Assembly (NCBI GenBank): GCA_002914845.1
Contig: JXTC01000587.1
Coordinates: 28,465-92,464, forward strand
Length of the DNA stretch: 64,000 nucleotides
Reading direction: 5' to 3'
Source: Trema orientale
Lineage: Eukaryota; Streptophyta; Magnoliopsida; Rosales; Cannabaceae
Part shown: in pieces, positions 9,891-21,539 of the stretch
How positions within the stretch are numbered: the first letter of the stretch is position 1
Layout: each line of letters begins with the position of its first letter
Notes under the pieces: generated by a model
Seen by the model: only the letters and a program-made list of their open reading frames with translations
What the model was told of the DNA's origin: nothing
Database searches by the model: none
Translations under genes and position numbers: made by a program

Positions 9891-11904
9891 GTCATTATTC
9901 TTTCATGATTATATTGGTCTTAATTTCTCTATCTGTTCGTTAAAATTATTGTTTCTCTATGTACTTTTTCGTGGGTTTTTTGCTTTTTGGGTTTGTTTTC
10001 AGATTTTTTTTGGGGATCTTGGTGTTTCCTATTTGTGGTTGATGATTATAATTTCATTGTCTAAATTCTGACTAAAGGATTTCTTAGTTGATGGAAATTT
10101 TTATTGAATGCTTTTGTAAGTCATGACTTTGAAATGGAGGGGAGTTGAATTATGGGATGACTTATTTTCTTATTATATTTAATGTTGGGTTAGAGTTAAG
10201 TCCACTTTCAGTGCAATCTTGGTCTGTGTTGCTGCCTTTCTGTGTTTGGATTCAATGTTTGTTCTTTTATGAATGTATACTAAGGGATTATAACCTTATT
10301 CAGTTATTAGCACTGCATTTAAACATTGCTCCTAGAGTAGCTGTTAGTACGACTAACAGTTGTACGAATTTAGTTGTTCCGACCAATCATGAAACATCAT
10401 CGTCGTTATAGATGACTTGGGTCGATTTCAAGTGAAAAAGATGATAGGTTTAGTACAATCTTTCGTACGTCCTGGTGGAATTTATTGAATATTAAACATA
10501 AAAATAATTAAAAACACAGAATTTTAGAATTATCTCTATAGTACAAGTCATGACATAATGATGTAGGATAAGATGAGAATTTAGAAAGAAAATAGGTAGA
10601 AGAGTAAAGAGTGATAGAATTTAGGCAGAAATAGGTGAATTAGTAGAAAAACAATAGAGAATTAAGATAAGAACTCAAAAAGAAGAAGAACCATAAAGGA
10701 GAAAACTCAATAATCACTCAATATTTATTCATAATCTGAAAAACAATTACATAACTAAGCCTATTTATAGATAGATAATTAGACTCAACTAGGAAAGTAA
10801 ATACATTCTAGAAACTAATAGAAACAAGAAACTTAATTCTAGTTACCAAAAACTAAATAACTAATAATAAATTTAAATAATCCTAAATAATAATAACAAT
10901 ATAATTTCCTAATATGTTTATTTTATGTCTACATCACCATAAGTTGTAATTTACTCAAATCTAGGATTCGGATCTCTTTCTCAGTGATGTTCCTTTGTAA
11001 GTTCTAACAAAATAGGCTGAGTGGGTAGAGTTGTGGTTAATGAGGAAAATGTCTTGATATTTTAAGATTCTCAGAATAATGCCGTAAATCTCAATAGTTG
11101 GTCCTGTTACTGTGTAAATGCTCTGGGTAATGTGATTTCTAGTCATTGTCCTTTTCTTTCGTGAGTCATGAATAAATTGAAAAAGGTTGTGAATATTGAA
11201 GTGTTGGCAGTTCTCTGTCCTCGCTTGGAAGCTATTGTAAGTAGTCTGGCTCATGACATGAGCATCTCATTGCCCATTGAAGTTTTATGATGATTGGGTT
11301 TGAGAAAAAGAGAATGATTTAATGAAATCTCTTAATGGTAACTAGTTTTTGCTTTCATTAGTGTTTACTTCCCTAACATTTTAGGGTTACACAAGAGCTT
11401 AATCTGCTTAGCAAGTTCTAGGAATCTTTTTATCAACAGAAAGAAAGAAAAAGATGAATTGGTGTTCTTAGGTAGTTAAGTACATGCTTGGAAAGAAAAG
11501 GATGGATGAAACTTTGATCGGCTTTTTACAGAAAATATGGAATTGCAGCTATATCAAGGTGGATGCTTTAATTTTTAAACCACTTAGACTGGTAGGCACA
11601 GGTAGGAACTTGGTTTTTCTTCGACGTTGCATTAGCTGATTGAACACTTAAGCTAGTCATGTATGCTTCTATAAGTAAACTAATCTAATCCCATTTGATT
11701 GTGACTTATATAGGTTGAGAAGAGTGACTTTCTTCACCAAAATTATTGTTCATGAGATTCTAAAACATGTGCATATTACAAATGTTAAGCTTCTTGAGTT
11801 TTGTCTTTTGGTCTGCTATAATAGGTTGGACGTTTTACTTATCAGCAAGTGTTGAGTGTTAACTCACTCTAAACATAATTTCCCTTCTCTCTTTGATGGT
11901 GCAG
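9891..11904 (+). other. possible 3'-UTR intron of TOM6
   Basis: CAG|GTCATT lies 42 bp after the stop codon, and a good acceptor (pyrimidine-rich tract then GCAG) ends at 11904. The span has no coding signal, and a solo LTR sits inside it. Splicing is inferred from the sites only; the transcript may instead simply end near 9900. Confidence 0.3.
10559..10937 (-). mobile_element. short solo LTR, TSD CATAA
   Basis: About 380 bp starting TGATGTAG and ending CTACATCA(C), flanked by CATAA at 10554-10558 and 10938-10942. On the minus strand it has an LTR-like order: CTATAAATAGGC promoter word, then a T-rich transcribed part. The final C makes the right border ambiguous by one base. No internal domain remains, so it looks like a solo LTR of a small (TRIM-sized) or copia-type element. 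Confidence 0.6.
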
Positions 11905-12311
11905 TGCGTCTGGAAGGAGAGGAATGGCTTTGCATTGGAGAATTTATTGTACTATTTTTCTCAATCGTTTTACTTTTGTTCTGGACTTTACAAGGCCAAC
12001 ATTGTCAATGCCTGAGGTCATTTTCCTTTAGCTTTGTAGCATTTGGAGGTCAAAACTGTTTCAGGGTCAGCTTGTGACTAGTAGAAAAGTAATTTTGCAT
12101 TAATTATATATAAAGTTTGGTCTTGATGCCATAAAACAATTGAGTTGATTTAATGCGAGGATGGAACACCCTGTTTATAATCGTTTATTTGTTTTTAACC
12201 TGAAGAGCTTTCCACAGCCGAAAGCAAATTTGGTTGCTTTGTTCGACATAGAAACAAAGGTATATGTCTCCATATCGTCATGGTCAAGAAGCATCTGATA
12301 TAAGAACGGCC

Positions 12312-12954
12312 GGTTCTGTCTTTTTGCAGCTTTTATTTTGTTATTATTAAGCCTTTTACTAATTATTGTGAATAAATAAAATTATGTGTGCATGAACTCC
12401 ATAATAGAATGTAATTAATTTTTTTTAAAAACTATTTGGTTTTTAACTCTATCAATTCTACTAGCAGAATATCCAACGCACTTTTTTTTTAAAAAAAAGA
12501 AAATCATAAGCAAGCCACCTTATTTGAATTAAAATTATTTGTATTAAAATGAAATTTTAAAAAAAAATCCTATATCTAATAGTTGAAAAATTAATAAAAA
12601 CATTTAATGGCCCATGCAGGTTCTGTCTTTTTGCAGCTTTTATTTTGTTATTATTAAGCCTTTTACCAATTATTGTGAATAAATAAAATTATGTGTGCAT
12701 GAACTCCATAATAGAATGTAATTAATTTTTTTTAAAAATTATTTGGTTTTTAACTCTATCAATTCTACTAGCAGAATATCCAACGCACTTCTTTTTTTTT
12801 TAAAAAAGAAAATCATAAGCAAGCCACCTTATTTAAATTAAAATGAAAATAAAAAAAAATCCTTTATCTAATAGCCTTATTTGTATTAGAATGAAAGTTA
12901 AAAAAAAAAATCCTATAGTTGAAAAATGAATAAAAACATTTAATGGCCCATGCA
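12312..12954. repeat. tandem duplication with breakpoint in the tRNA gene
   Basis: Two near-identical copies: 12312-12618 and 12619-12954. Both begin GGTTCTGTCTTTTTGCAGC. The first copy ends AATGGCCCATGCA, the 3' end of the adjacent tRNA-Ile gene, so it carries a truncated tRNA 3' end. Copy two continues into the intact tRNA. The breakpoints share GGT microhomology. Copy two also has a short internal duplication near 12835-12925. Confidence 0.85.
12932..12936 (-). terminator. RNA polymerase III T-run terminator
   Basis: Five Ts on the minus strand, 7 bases past the tRNA 3' end, the usual pol III stop. Confidence 0.6.
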
Positions 12955-13017
12955 GGTCTCGAACCTGCGACCTTCGCGTTATTAGCACGACGCTCTAACC
13001 AGCTGAGCTAATAGGCC
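12944..13017 (-). tRNA. tRNA-Ile (anticodon AAU)
   Basis: 74-nt intronless tRNA. The acceptor stem pairs GGCCTAT with ATGGGCC, including one U-G wobble at pair 5-68, and the discriminator base is A. The A box (TAGCTCAGCTGG) and B box (GGTTCGAGACC) are intact. The anticodon loop CTAATAA presents AAU, converted to IAU in the mature tRNA. The sequence follows the conserved plant cytosolic tRNA-Ile(AAU). A duplicated stub of its 3' end lies about 340 bp downstream in transcriptional sense (12605-12620). Confidence 0.96.
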
Positions 13018-13019
13018 AA

Positions 13020-14110
13020 TTTTGTTTAATTGTCTTGCTCGATTAATCTTAATATTTATGCAACTTTCTACCGAACATTTTTAAGGAGAAAGATGAATCC
13101 TGCAACGACAGGTTGATTGCTCAAATTGTCGAGGTAACCAATATCTTATATCCTTATTTTTTTTCGATAAACCAATATCTTGTATCCTTGCACAAATAAC
13201 CATCACCACATTCAAGAAGCGGAAAAAACACACCCATAATTTCTATTGGGTCCTTTTTCCTGTCTGTTCCACCTATCCAAACACAATCTTGAGGTTTTAT
13301 AGAAAATAAAATTTGTAACTTTTTACTTAGGTCTTACTCCACCCGATGTATTACGATTTATAGCAGCTCTTTTCAAAATAAAGCATGTCATTTGGTTAAT
13401 TCTACAACTGTGCCCTAATAACATGTTGAGATTAAAAATTACAAATTATCTAATGTTATATCACATACCACGTATCAGATTCATGTATGATACAAACTCT
13501 CAGATAGAAAGTAAAATGTAGTCAGTAGTAATAAAACCACTTATAGATAGGTAGTGAAAAAAAAAAAAAGCGTTCTTTCCATTCAAAAGACATGACATCT
13601 TAATCAGAACCAATCTAACAGCTTAGAAGAAACAAACCAAAGCATTTAAAATATTTCATAAGCAAACTGAACAAGAAATCAATTCAATTAAAACTAAAAA
13701 AGCCAGACAAGCTTTCAGTATCAGAATTCAATACCACATTTGCACTACACCAGACATTCCGAAAATAATCCCTAACAAAAACGTCAGTATGAAAGCAGAG
13801 CGATTAATAACATCAAATCAGTATGGACGAAAAAAGAAAAAAGCCCATCCCAACAAATATTTTTTTAAAAAAAAATCTCAATCCATTGCATGACTACAAA
13901 CAAGCTACTTCAAACATAAGGTATCCTTCAAAAAGACACTCTATCATTACTGTATCATTACAATGGAAAATTTCGCACTAAAGTAGTAAACCAAAGCCAT
14001 TTGCATCGATTTATTTCACCCTTGAACTTGTACCCTACAAGAACATAGAGCATTGAAAAAGAAACGTGATTGCCAGGTCAAATAAAGTTCAGTTAACATC
14101 AAGCTCAGTA
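13020..14110. other. spacer and probable uS11m 3' UTR
   Basis: No coding region. The part next to 14111 is likely the 3' UTR of the minus-strand ribosomal protein gene; its 3' end cannot be fixed. Confidence 0.4.
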
Positions 14111-15750
14111 CTAAGTACGGCGCTTTTTGGGGAGCCGGCAGCCATTATGGGGGCGTCGAGTTGTATCCTCGATGTATACGACTGGATTCTGATCCCCTCG
14201 AGAATTAGTAAAGCCCTCTCTCCAGCTCATAATTGCTTGCCTTTTCTTTTTAAAGTGAGTAAACCCTTTAACCTTCATCACAACTGATTTTAATCCCAGA
14301 TTTCTTGCCATTCTTCCAACATGTTCTGCAGTTGCTTCAGCAGCATATCGTGATAGTTTTGCCCCTCCTTTCATTTCTGGCAAAGAACCAGCTGAGGCCC
14401 CAATCTTTTTGTTCCCCTTTGAATCCGTCACTGTAACAAAAGTATTGTTACGCATCAACTTTATGTGGACAAAATCAGCATTGTGCTCAACAGTATATCG
14501 AGGGAAGCGAGGAACCCCAAAGAGATTCCTTTCATCTTCTTCTACAACACCCCTAACAAAGTTCATGTGATTCTCTCTCGTCTCGATATCTTTTTTACTA
14601 CCAGAATGTATGGAAGAAAGGAAACTCAAAGAATATGGAGCCGAGACATCCCTCTTAGAATGAATAGAAGTGGAACTCAAATTTGAGCTAGCAGGAAGTC
14701 CCCAAACATTATGCACAATCTTTCTCCTTGAAATGTCATCAAAGGATTTAGAACTGTCTCCGGAACTCTCTTGAGGACCTGGAAGACCAAAACATTTAGT
14801 CTGTAACATTAACAACAAAACAACAAAAAATAAAGGTCAACTTCCATTGAAACTTCTTCATTTTGCTTATTCCATCAAACTAATTTCATAACAATTACTA
14901 GCATAGAAATGTAGGTAAAATTATCTTCAGAAATTTCTCTTTGTCAAAGATATTTTCCCCTTAATGGTGGGACTATGGTATATTTGGTGTGAAAGTATAA
15001 GAGATAATAAAACACAACAACCACTTCGCTTATACTATTCAATTCGAACTTTTTCAAAAAAAAAAAAAAATACAAAAATACAAAAATACAAAAAATTAAA
15101 AATATTAAATTCAGGAAAAGAAAGATGAAACCATTTAAGAAAAACCAAGAATTTGCAGACAAGTCCATATAAAAGTCATGGATGAACCCAAATTCCCAGA
15201 CAGAACTAGAATGTCATTGCAGAAAGTTTCCCCAGTTCGTTGAAAAAGTTTACTAGTATTCATAAATTTGTCGAAAAACAATATCAACTTTCTCATTAAC
15301 AAAAATGACTATCCTCTGTAGAAGCTATACTTATCCAGTAAACTCAGTAGAAAAGCAAGAAGAGCCCATAAATCTCACTAAAGATAAAAAAAAAAAAGGG
15401 TATCATAATCAATCAAAAAAAGCCATTTTTGAGTACAACATAATCAATTAAATCATCAAGAAAATTAAACCCTTCATTTGTGGACTAACAAATACCATGA
15501 ATTTCAAAATGGTATCCAAAATTTAATCCCATTTTCTAAAATTTATTAGAAGCCAAGACAAAAACTGAAAGCTAAAATTAAGTAATTTATCGATGAAGTT
15601 GTGAAACTTGGTTGGAGGTGTGGCATTACCAGATTTTGCTGGAATGACAGAGAAGGACCTTGAAGCGGTGAGGTGGGCATAGTCGCGAGTGAGGAGAGAG
15701 GTTAGAGACGAAGGACGACGAGCATGGCGGATGCAAGAGAGAGAATACAT
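14111..15750 (-). CDS. mitochondrial small-subunit ribosomal protein S11 (uS11m)
   Basis: Two coding exons: 15630-15750 and 14111-14778, intron 14779-15629 (851 bp; TCTG|GTAATG donor, TTCCAG|GTCC acceptor). The phase-1 junction rebuilds a Gly codon and gives 262 residues. The first 40 residues are Arg/Ser-rich without early acidic residues, as in a mitochondrial targeting peptide. Residues about 142-262 form the uS11 fold, with the conserved NGCRLPKKRRT tail that contacts rRNA at the platform. The protein belongs to the nuclear-encoded mitochondrial group because of the presequence. The next AG upstream (TTACAG, 16 bp 5') would break the phase. A 5'-UTR intron is likely (15776-15986, CAGG|GTAACC to TTTCAG|CTGAG). 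A truncated copy of the 5' half lies at 39574-40682. Confidence 0.9.
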
Positions 15751-16120
15751 TCCTCAACCCCTCAATTTTGCTCAGCTGAAAACACTTTGCTGATGCGTCA
15801 GTTCATGGAATTGAAAAGTTCATATACCAACACCCCCACACGCATTCAGTATCAGAAATCAAATCAAGTAAAACCCTAAACCCTTTTTTTTTTTTTTTGG
15901 AAAAAAAAAGAAAAGAAAAAAGGGCTATAGTATTACCCAAAAATTAAAAATATATATACATAGAGAGAGAATTAAGCAAGGGTTACCCTGATAGCTGATC
16001 TGAAAAGGTTCCGAAGCTGGAAGGTGGCCGGCGGTTGCCAAGGGTGGGCGGGGGACGAAAAATGGGAAGCGATGGAGAAAGAGTGACCAAATGCAATGGA
16101 GGCAATCGGCTTAGAAAACA

Positions 16121-16145
16121 AGCCCAAATAGAAACGTTTTGGGCC
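16121..16145 (-). promoter_or_regulatory. paired site II elements (TGGGCY) of uS11m promoter
   Basis: AGCCCA at 16121-16126 (TGGGCT on the minus strand) and TGGGCC at 16140-16145 lie about 370-395 bp before the start codon, just upstream of the likely 5'-UTR exon. A telo-box-like AAACCCTAAA at 15871 lies in the 5'-UTR intron. Site II plus telo-box is a known pair in plant genes for mitochondrial and ribosomal proteins, bound by TCP factors. Confidence 0.5.
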
Positions 16146-16159
16146 TTCATGAGTCCATG

Positions 16160-17240
16160 TTAAAATGGGACACTATCTTCTTTCTAGTCATTTTTTTTTT
16201 AAAGGAATTTTGGTTTTGTGTGGTAAAATTTCAACCAAAAACTAATAATAAAAATTCCGGATGGTCTATTTTTTTTTTTTTTTTTTTTTTCAGATCTTGG
16301 ATTTATTAAAAAAAATACTACTTTTTACTATTGGAGAGGTACAACAGTTAATCAGTTACTAGTGAAATTACCTTTTCAAAACTTGAATTTGTCAAAGGTA
16401 TTTGAGGCACCAGATTGCTTCAGGTAACAAATCCGATATTTTTAAAATAAATTAGGTCATCTAGAATTCTTCTTCCTTTCTTTTTCTTTGGATTTTGGGC
16501 TTGCATTTTGTAAAATCCCTCTTTTTTTTTTTTTTAAAAAAAAAAAAACTCAATCGAGTTTAATACCGAAAGTTAATTTTGTTTTTTAATCCCCCATGAT
16601 CAAAACTTGTCAACATGAGTTAATTCAACATTGGGAAATAAATTTTTATCTACAAATTTTTTTTGACCTAAATAATTTTTTTTCTTATTTTTGAAAAGGA
16701 AAGTTTGCACGGCTTTTAAAGATCTTCTAGGAGCTTAAAAATAAGAAGTGTTTGGATGAATTTTCACAAAAGTCTTATTTTATTTAGAAAATCTTTTTAA
16801 GAAAGCATGAACCTATTAACTTATTTAGGAGGATCTTCTTCTTGAAGTAAAAGTTATCCCAAATAAATCATTTGATTGCTATAAACCACAAGTATTAGGT
16901 TGTAAGCTTGTTTTAAAAAACAAAAATAAAAATTGATATCAAAATAAGCGTATGATTGGGGTATTTAAGTATAGGACATAGTGACATGACAATAAAAGCT
17001 TTTTTTTTTTTTTTGTGGATAAAACTATTCAGATACAACATTTTGTCACCAGAGGACAACTAGTAGTCCTATTTGATATAAATCTCTCTATAAATATATA
17101 TGTACAGCATAAAAATGTACTTGGATTGATGTCCTCTGCAAATATTTACTCCATGCGCAATACATAATACCTGGACTGATTAGGGGCTAGAACCTCATTT
17201 GGTAGACTTATCAGCTGTTGTGTTAGAAGCGAGGCCAAGT
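16160..17240. other. intergenic DNA with a MITE-like segment
   Basis: The stretch 16694-16860 has inverted ends (GCACGGCTTTTAAAGATCTT near the left, CTTCTTGAAGTAAAAG at the right) and resembles 59160-59310 in inverted orientation (shared AAAGATCTTYTAGGAG and GTGTTTGGATG words). The rest is homopolymer-rich DNA without genes. Confidence 0.4.
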
Positions 17241-17247
17241 AAATTCC

Positions 17248-17282
17248 CTTAGATCATATTAGATCCACTAATATGATCTAAG
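17248..17282. repeat. perfect 15-bp-stem hairpin
   Basis: CTTAGATCATATTAG, a 5-base loop, then its exact reverse complement. No gene or transposon border was recognised next to it. Confidence 0.9.
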
Positions 17283-20120
17283 AGAATAAGATACATCTGA
17301 ATAAGTCGTATGAGGTGTGTAGCTAGGTAAGTGCTACATAATCACATTAAGCAAATTAGTATGAAACGGGATCTAGCCTTGTACGGGTTGGATGCTCAAC
17401 TGAATAATAAGTATGAATCTTGGGCAAACGATAAAACCGACCATTAGGTGGCTAAGCCATCCATTCAGGTGGTAAAAAAGTGCATCTCAGATAAATAATA
17501 AGTGCAAATCAAGCCGGATGTGGGGGTTTTGGCTGGAGTGTCAGGTGAAGATGACGCGATAATTTGATATCAATAACACAAAGACAATACCAAATGAGTA
17601 TCAATTTCTACTGAAGTGTTTTAGGTAGGAGTGACAGGTGCTTAGGTGAAAAAATGTGATAAATTGCTAAAAATATGAATAATATACCTGGATAACATTG
17701 AAAAAATAATAAAGATGACTAGGAGATAGTAATAATTCAAGTGAAGCAATAACTTATTATGAAGCCTAATAATAACCACTATTCGATTAAAATCGATCTG
17801 AAAAATTCTTTTATTTCTTACACTCTCACCTCCCTCTCGCCATAAATGCTCCCGGGAGCTTTATAAACTGAGGTGCTAATGATGAACACCTAGATTCTTA
17901 GACTAGAGGACTAGTAAAGTGTGGTCCAATATGAAATTTCTCCTGAATATTTTTATTCTCATTTTCTCAGTTGTCGGTAGTGAAATCCCAATCCCATCAA
18001 CTGAGATTAACCGCCCATAATGAATCTTGCAATCATGGCTGCTTGTACACGTGACTGCACTCCATTCGTCTTTAATTATTTTAAATCCAGTAATTATGAT
18101 CATGTACACGTGGCACTCTTGGAGTTGTTGGTAGGTAAAAATGTATCCTGATACTGGATAGGTGTCTTCCAGTCATTGGGTGGTAATTTTTACATTCTTC
18201 AAAATAAAGGAAAATTAATTAGCAAAGTGGCCGATTTTGACCGTTAATTATGATAAGCGTCCAGTTGTAGTTTTTATAGCTAAATTACTAAATATAAATG
18301 GTTGATGTATCTAATACTATCCTCTTTTTATCAATGAAAGCATTTTCTTTTAAAAAAAATTAATATGCTCCGTGTAAAAATTGATGTATTTAATCAATTA
18401 CCTAAAAAAAACAAACATGCTGAAATAATGTTTTAAAAAAATAATTTAGTATAATTTCTCGAAAATTAACTCCATGATTTATATTATACAAATCACTAAC
18501 ACACATAAAACAAAAATAATTAAAATGAATCTTCTTGGGATCGAAAAAATATTGAAAAATTAATATTTGCACCACTTGGTTATGTTCTGTTTTAATCTAG
18601 GTAATCATCTATTGTTATAATAGAAGTAATTTGTGATTCAATGAAATTTGAATTGTCAAAGTAAATTGTAGTCAAATTTAATTAGTGTATATATATATAT
18701 AAACAAATTAAAGGTATTAATGTAAATATTTTTAGGTAAAGAGGTGTCTCTGTAATTGTGACTTAAGTCAGGAGAGTCTATAATACTTCCGAAGTAGAAA
18801 CAAAGAGGAATCATATGCTTACGAGTTTTTGGCTTGAGATTGAGCGAATAAAAAAAAAAAAAGCTTTCATACAAGCTAATATTCCTTTTGTAATCATATT
18901 TTCAGAAATAACAAAAATATGTTCGTATTTTCGAAATATTTAAAATGTATCTAAGCTGATAAATTGATAAATGTAGTTTATTGTTTTTCTTCTTTAAATA
19001 TAATAACGCGAAGAATTTGAATTTTAGAAGAGTCTATATAAACTATACATAATATTAATACCAATATGATTTCCCAATTTGTTTTATGCTCATACTACAC
19101 ACATTATGTTTTTACTACTTATTTAAAAAAAAAAAAAAAATTTATGGGTGTGAATGTGATGGTGAGAAATGGAAGGGTGACCGGTACATTTGAATACATT
19201 GCCGAAACGTATTTCTGATAATGAATAGCATTGCCTTAAAAAAACATAACTAAAACAAATAAAGAAAACAACACCCAACAGTCACTACGCAAAAGGCAGA
19301 AAAAATTACAAATTAGACTTAAGGTCAATTATTAGTTAATAACGGTAAAATTTGTTTAATGCATAACTATGCAAGAGTGATGTTTTAATATGGTACCAAA
19401 GATTAAATTCCCACCAACATGGGAGTAAAGTTAACGAGGACTAAACACGTGGCAAGTCCACAACCAAGAAATGGGGTTAGGTTGTTCTTTTTGGTCAAAT
19501 ATGCATTAATTTAAGTTTCTTGGTGCTAATATAAAAGTTCTTGCGTAGCGAAAGCCTTCCCTATGTCTCTTTCCCTATGTCTCCTCCACCCATATTATGC
19601 CCACGCAATTTATTTTGTTTTGTTATTTATCAGACTTTAGTCAAGTATGAAGCGACATGACAGAGAAGTTTAACAAGATATATTATATATATATATGGCT
19701 TTAGATACGATTCCCTTCGGAATCGATCCTTTTACATTTTTTCTTTTTTCGCTAATTTTGAACATATATTTTCTAATTCATATTTGAGAAATATGTTCTG
19801 AATTGGCAAAAATATATAACGGAACGGGTTCCTAAACGGGACTACACCCGAATTAATATATAAACTCCTAAAAAAATAAAGAGCTTATAATGCTAACAAT
19901 TTGAGACCTTATAAGATAACATACTGTATTCAAAATAATTACCAAACGATGGAAACCGACCATATCGAACAAATCCAGACCAATCTGTAGTTGTAGCTCA
20001 TTTGCGGCTGCTAACAAATTGAAAACTAGCAAACTGATTGGTTCAGTTTGGTTTGCGATTTGCCAAAAACCGGTTGGTTTCAAACAGAAATTGGCCAACA
20101 TGTGTTAGTTTCATAGAGTT
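17283..20120. other. intergenic DNA with isolated regulatory-like motifs
   Basis: No gene recognised. Notable words: a 12-bp perfect palindrome GCTCCCGGGAGC near 17848 followed by CTTTATAAAC; TACACGTG at about 18047 and 18104; and ACACGTGGC near 19446 followed by ATATAAAAG near 19528. The last pair resembles a G-box/TATA promoter, but no exon follows. Confidence 0.35.
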
Positions 20121-21164
20121 TTTTCTTTTTCATAAATTGTTGGATTTATTCGACAAATATGGACGTTGCAACGAGTCTTAAAAATAATAATATGTATACA
20201 CCACTACGAATAAGATCTGCATAGATAACAAAAAAATATATATGAACGGTGGTTGAGGCATGACGAACACTATCCATAAGGAAAGATTCCGCTCCTCTTA
20301 GATAATATCTGGGTGCGAAATAGGTTTTACAGCGGTCATCCCTCTAGGATACAACGACCAAACTCGACTAAAAGTGCACTCTCAAAGTGGAGTGATGGAC
20401 AACGACACAATAGAATAGTATCTCTAGCAATTGGCAGACTCATGACACACACACACACACTCTTTATTACTCACTTTTTCTCTCTTTTATTTATATTGTT
20501 ATCAATCGGCCCCTCACTTTATATTTCACTCTTTTTGATTTCTTTGTTATTTTTCATATGTTACAACCGAAAGCTCACTACTTATATTTATAAGGAATGA
20601 AGATCGCCTAAAAGAAGGCCACTTTTGGTAAGATAAGTAAATAATACGCGGTGGTAAAATTATAATAGGATAAGCGCCCAATATCATACGACCAATGAAA
20701 AAAGTAATGTATATCTAATATATAAAATATGCATATTAATAAAGAAGTTTCCCGACAAAAATTAGAATATTTATGATGTCTTACTTTTTTATTTCTAGTC
20801 AATATATATATATATATAAATATATGATAAATATTAAAATAGAATTTAATAGAAGTGGAACACTTCCATATTTATATAGTTTGGAATTTATAATAAAATA
20901 TACAATAATCTTTCCACAAATTTCAAAATATTCTTGACTAATTTACTAGATATAACACAAAGTTCAACACCTAAGTACTGGTACTTTCTAGGCTATGAAC
21001 CAACTATAGAATAACTAACTGTGAGCTATAGGTGCTTGGTGAAACTAAAAAGTTTCTATGAACTAAAGCACCTTTGGTGTGAAACAGAGGACTAACATCC
21101 GTATTGAACTTAAAAACTCATCGTTATCTGTGGTTTGGCGTGTTAAGGGCGCAATGCCTCATGG

Positions 21165-21256
21165 AATTCATGAGTGCTCTAGAGATGTCTGCCTAAACTC
21201 TCATAAGAACAATTCATGAGTGCTCTAGAGATGTCTGCCTAAACTCTCATAGGAAC
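21165..21256. repeat. 46-bp tandem duplication
   Basis: Two adjacent near-identical 46-bp units starting AATTCATGAGTGCTCTAGAG, in the 3' internal part of the copia remnant. Confidence 0.9.
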
Positions 21257-21539
21257 AAGCCCCAATTCTACACTCAGATAAGTGAACACTCCATCAAGTA
21301 TATACTATAGTATCTGCACACCACCTCAATAACAGAGCTATAGATTTTACTAAGAGCAAAGTAGCTCAACCTTAAGCACTGCAAGAGGCATTATCTTGCC
21401 ATGGGAAGGGATGTCTCATTATTAAACGCATAAATGTAGTTGATAATACTACAGGACAATAAGCAACTTATTCTTACCTTTATGAATCTACTTCATAGGA
21501 TTTCTAATCACATAGGTGAGGTTACCATCTGTTGGTCAG

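Noticed and set aside
10145-10411. 88-codon frame after TOM6
   Set aside because: Lies in probable 3'-UTR intron sequence; no domain or codon bias.
14111-14818. Plastid-type rps11 or an intronless gene starting at 14818
   Set aside because: The frame's own Met region reads through intron sequence; the TTCCAG acceptor joins in phase to a targeting-peptide exon at 15630-15750.
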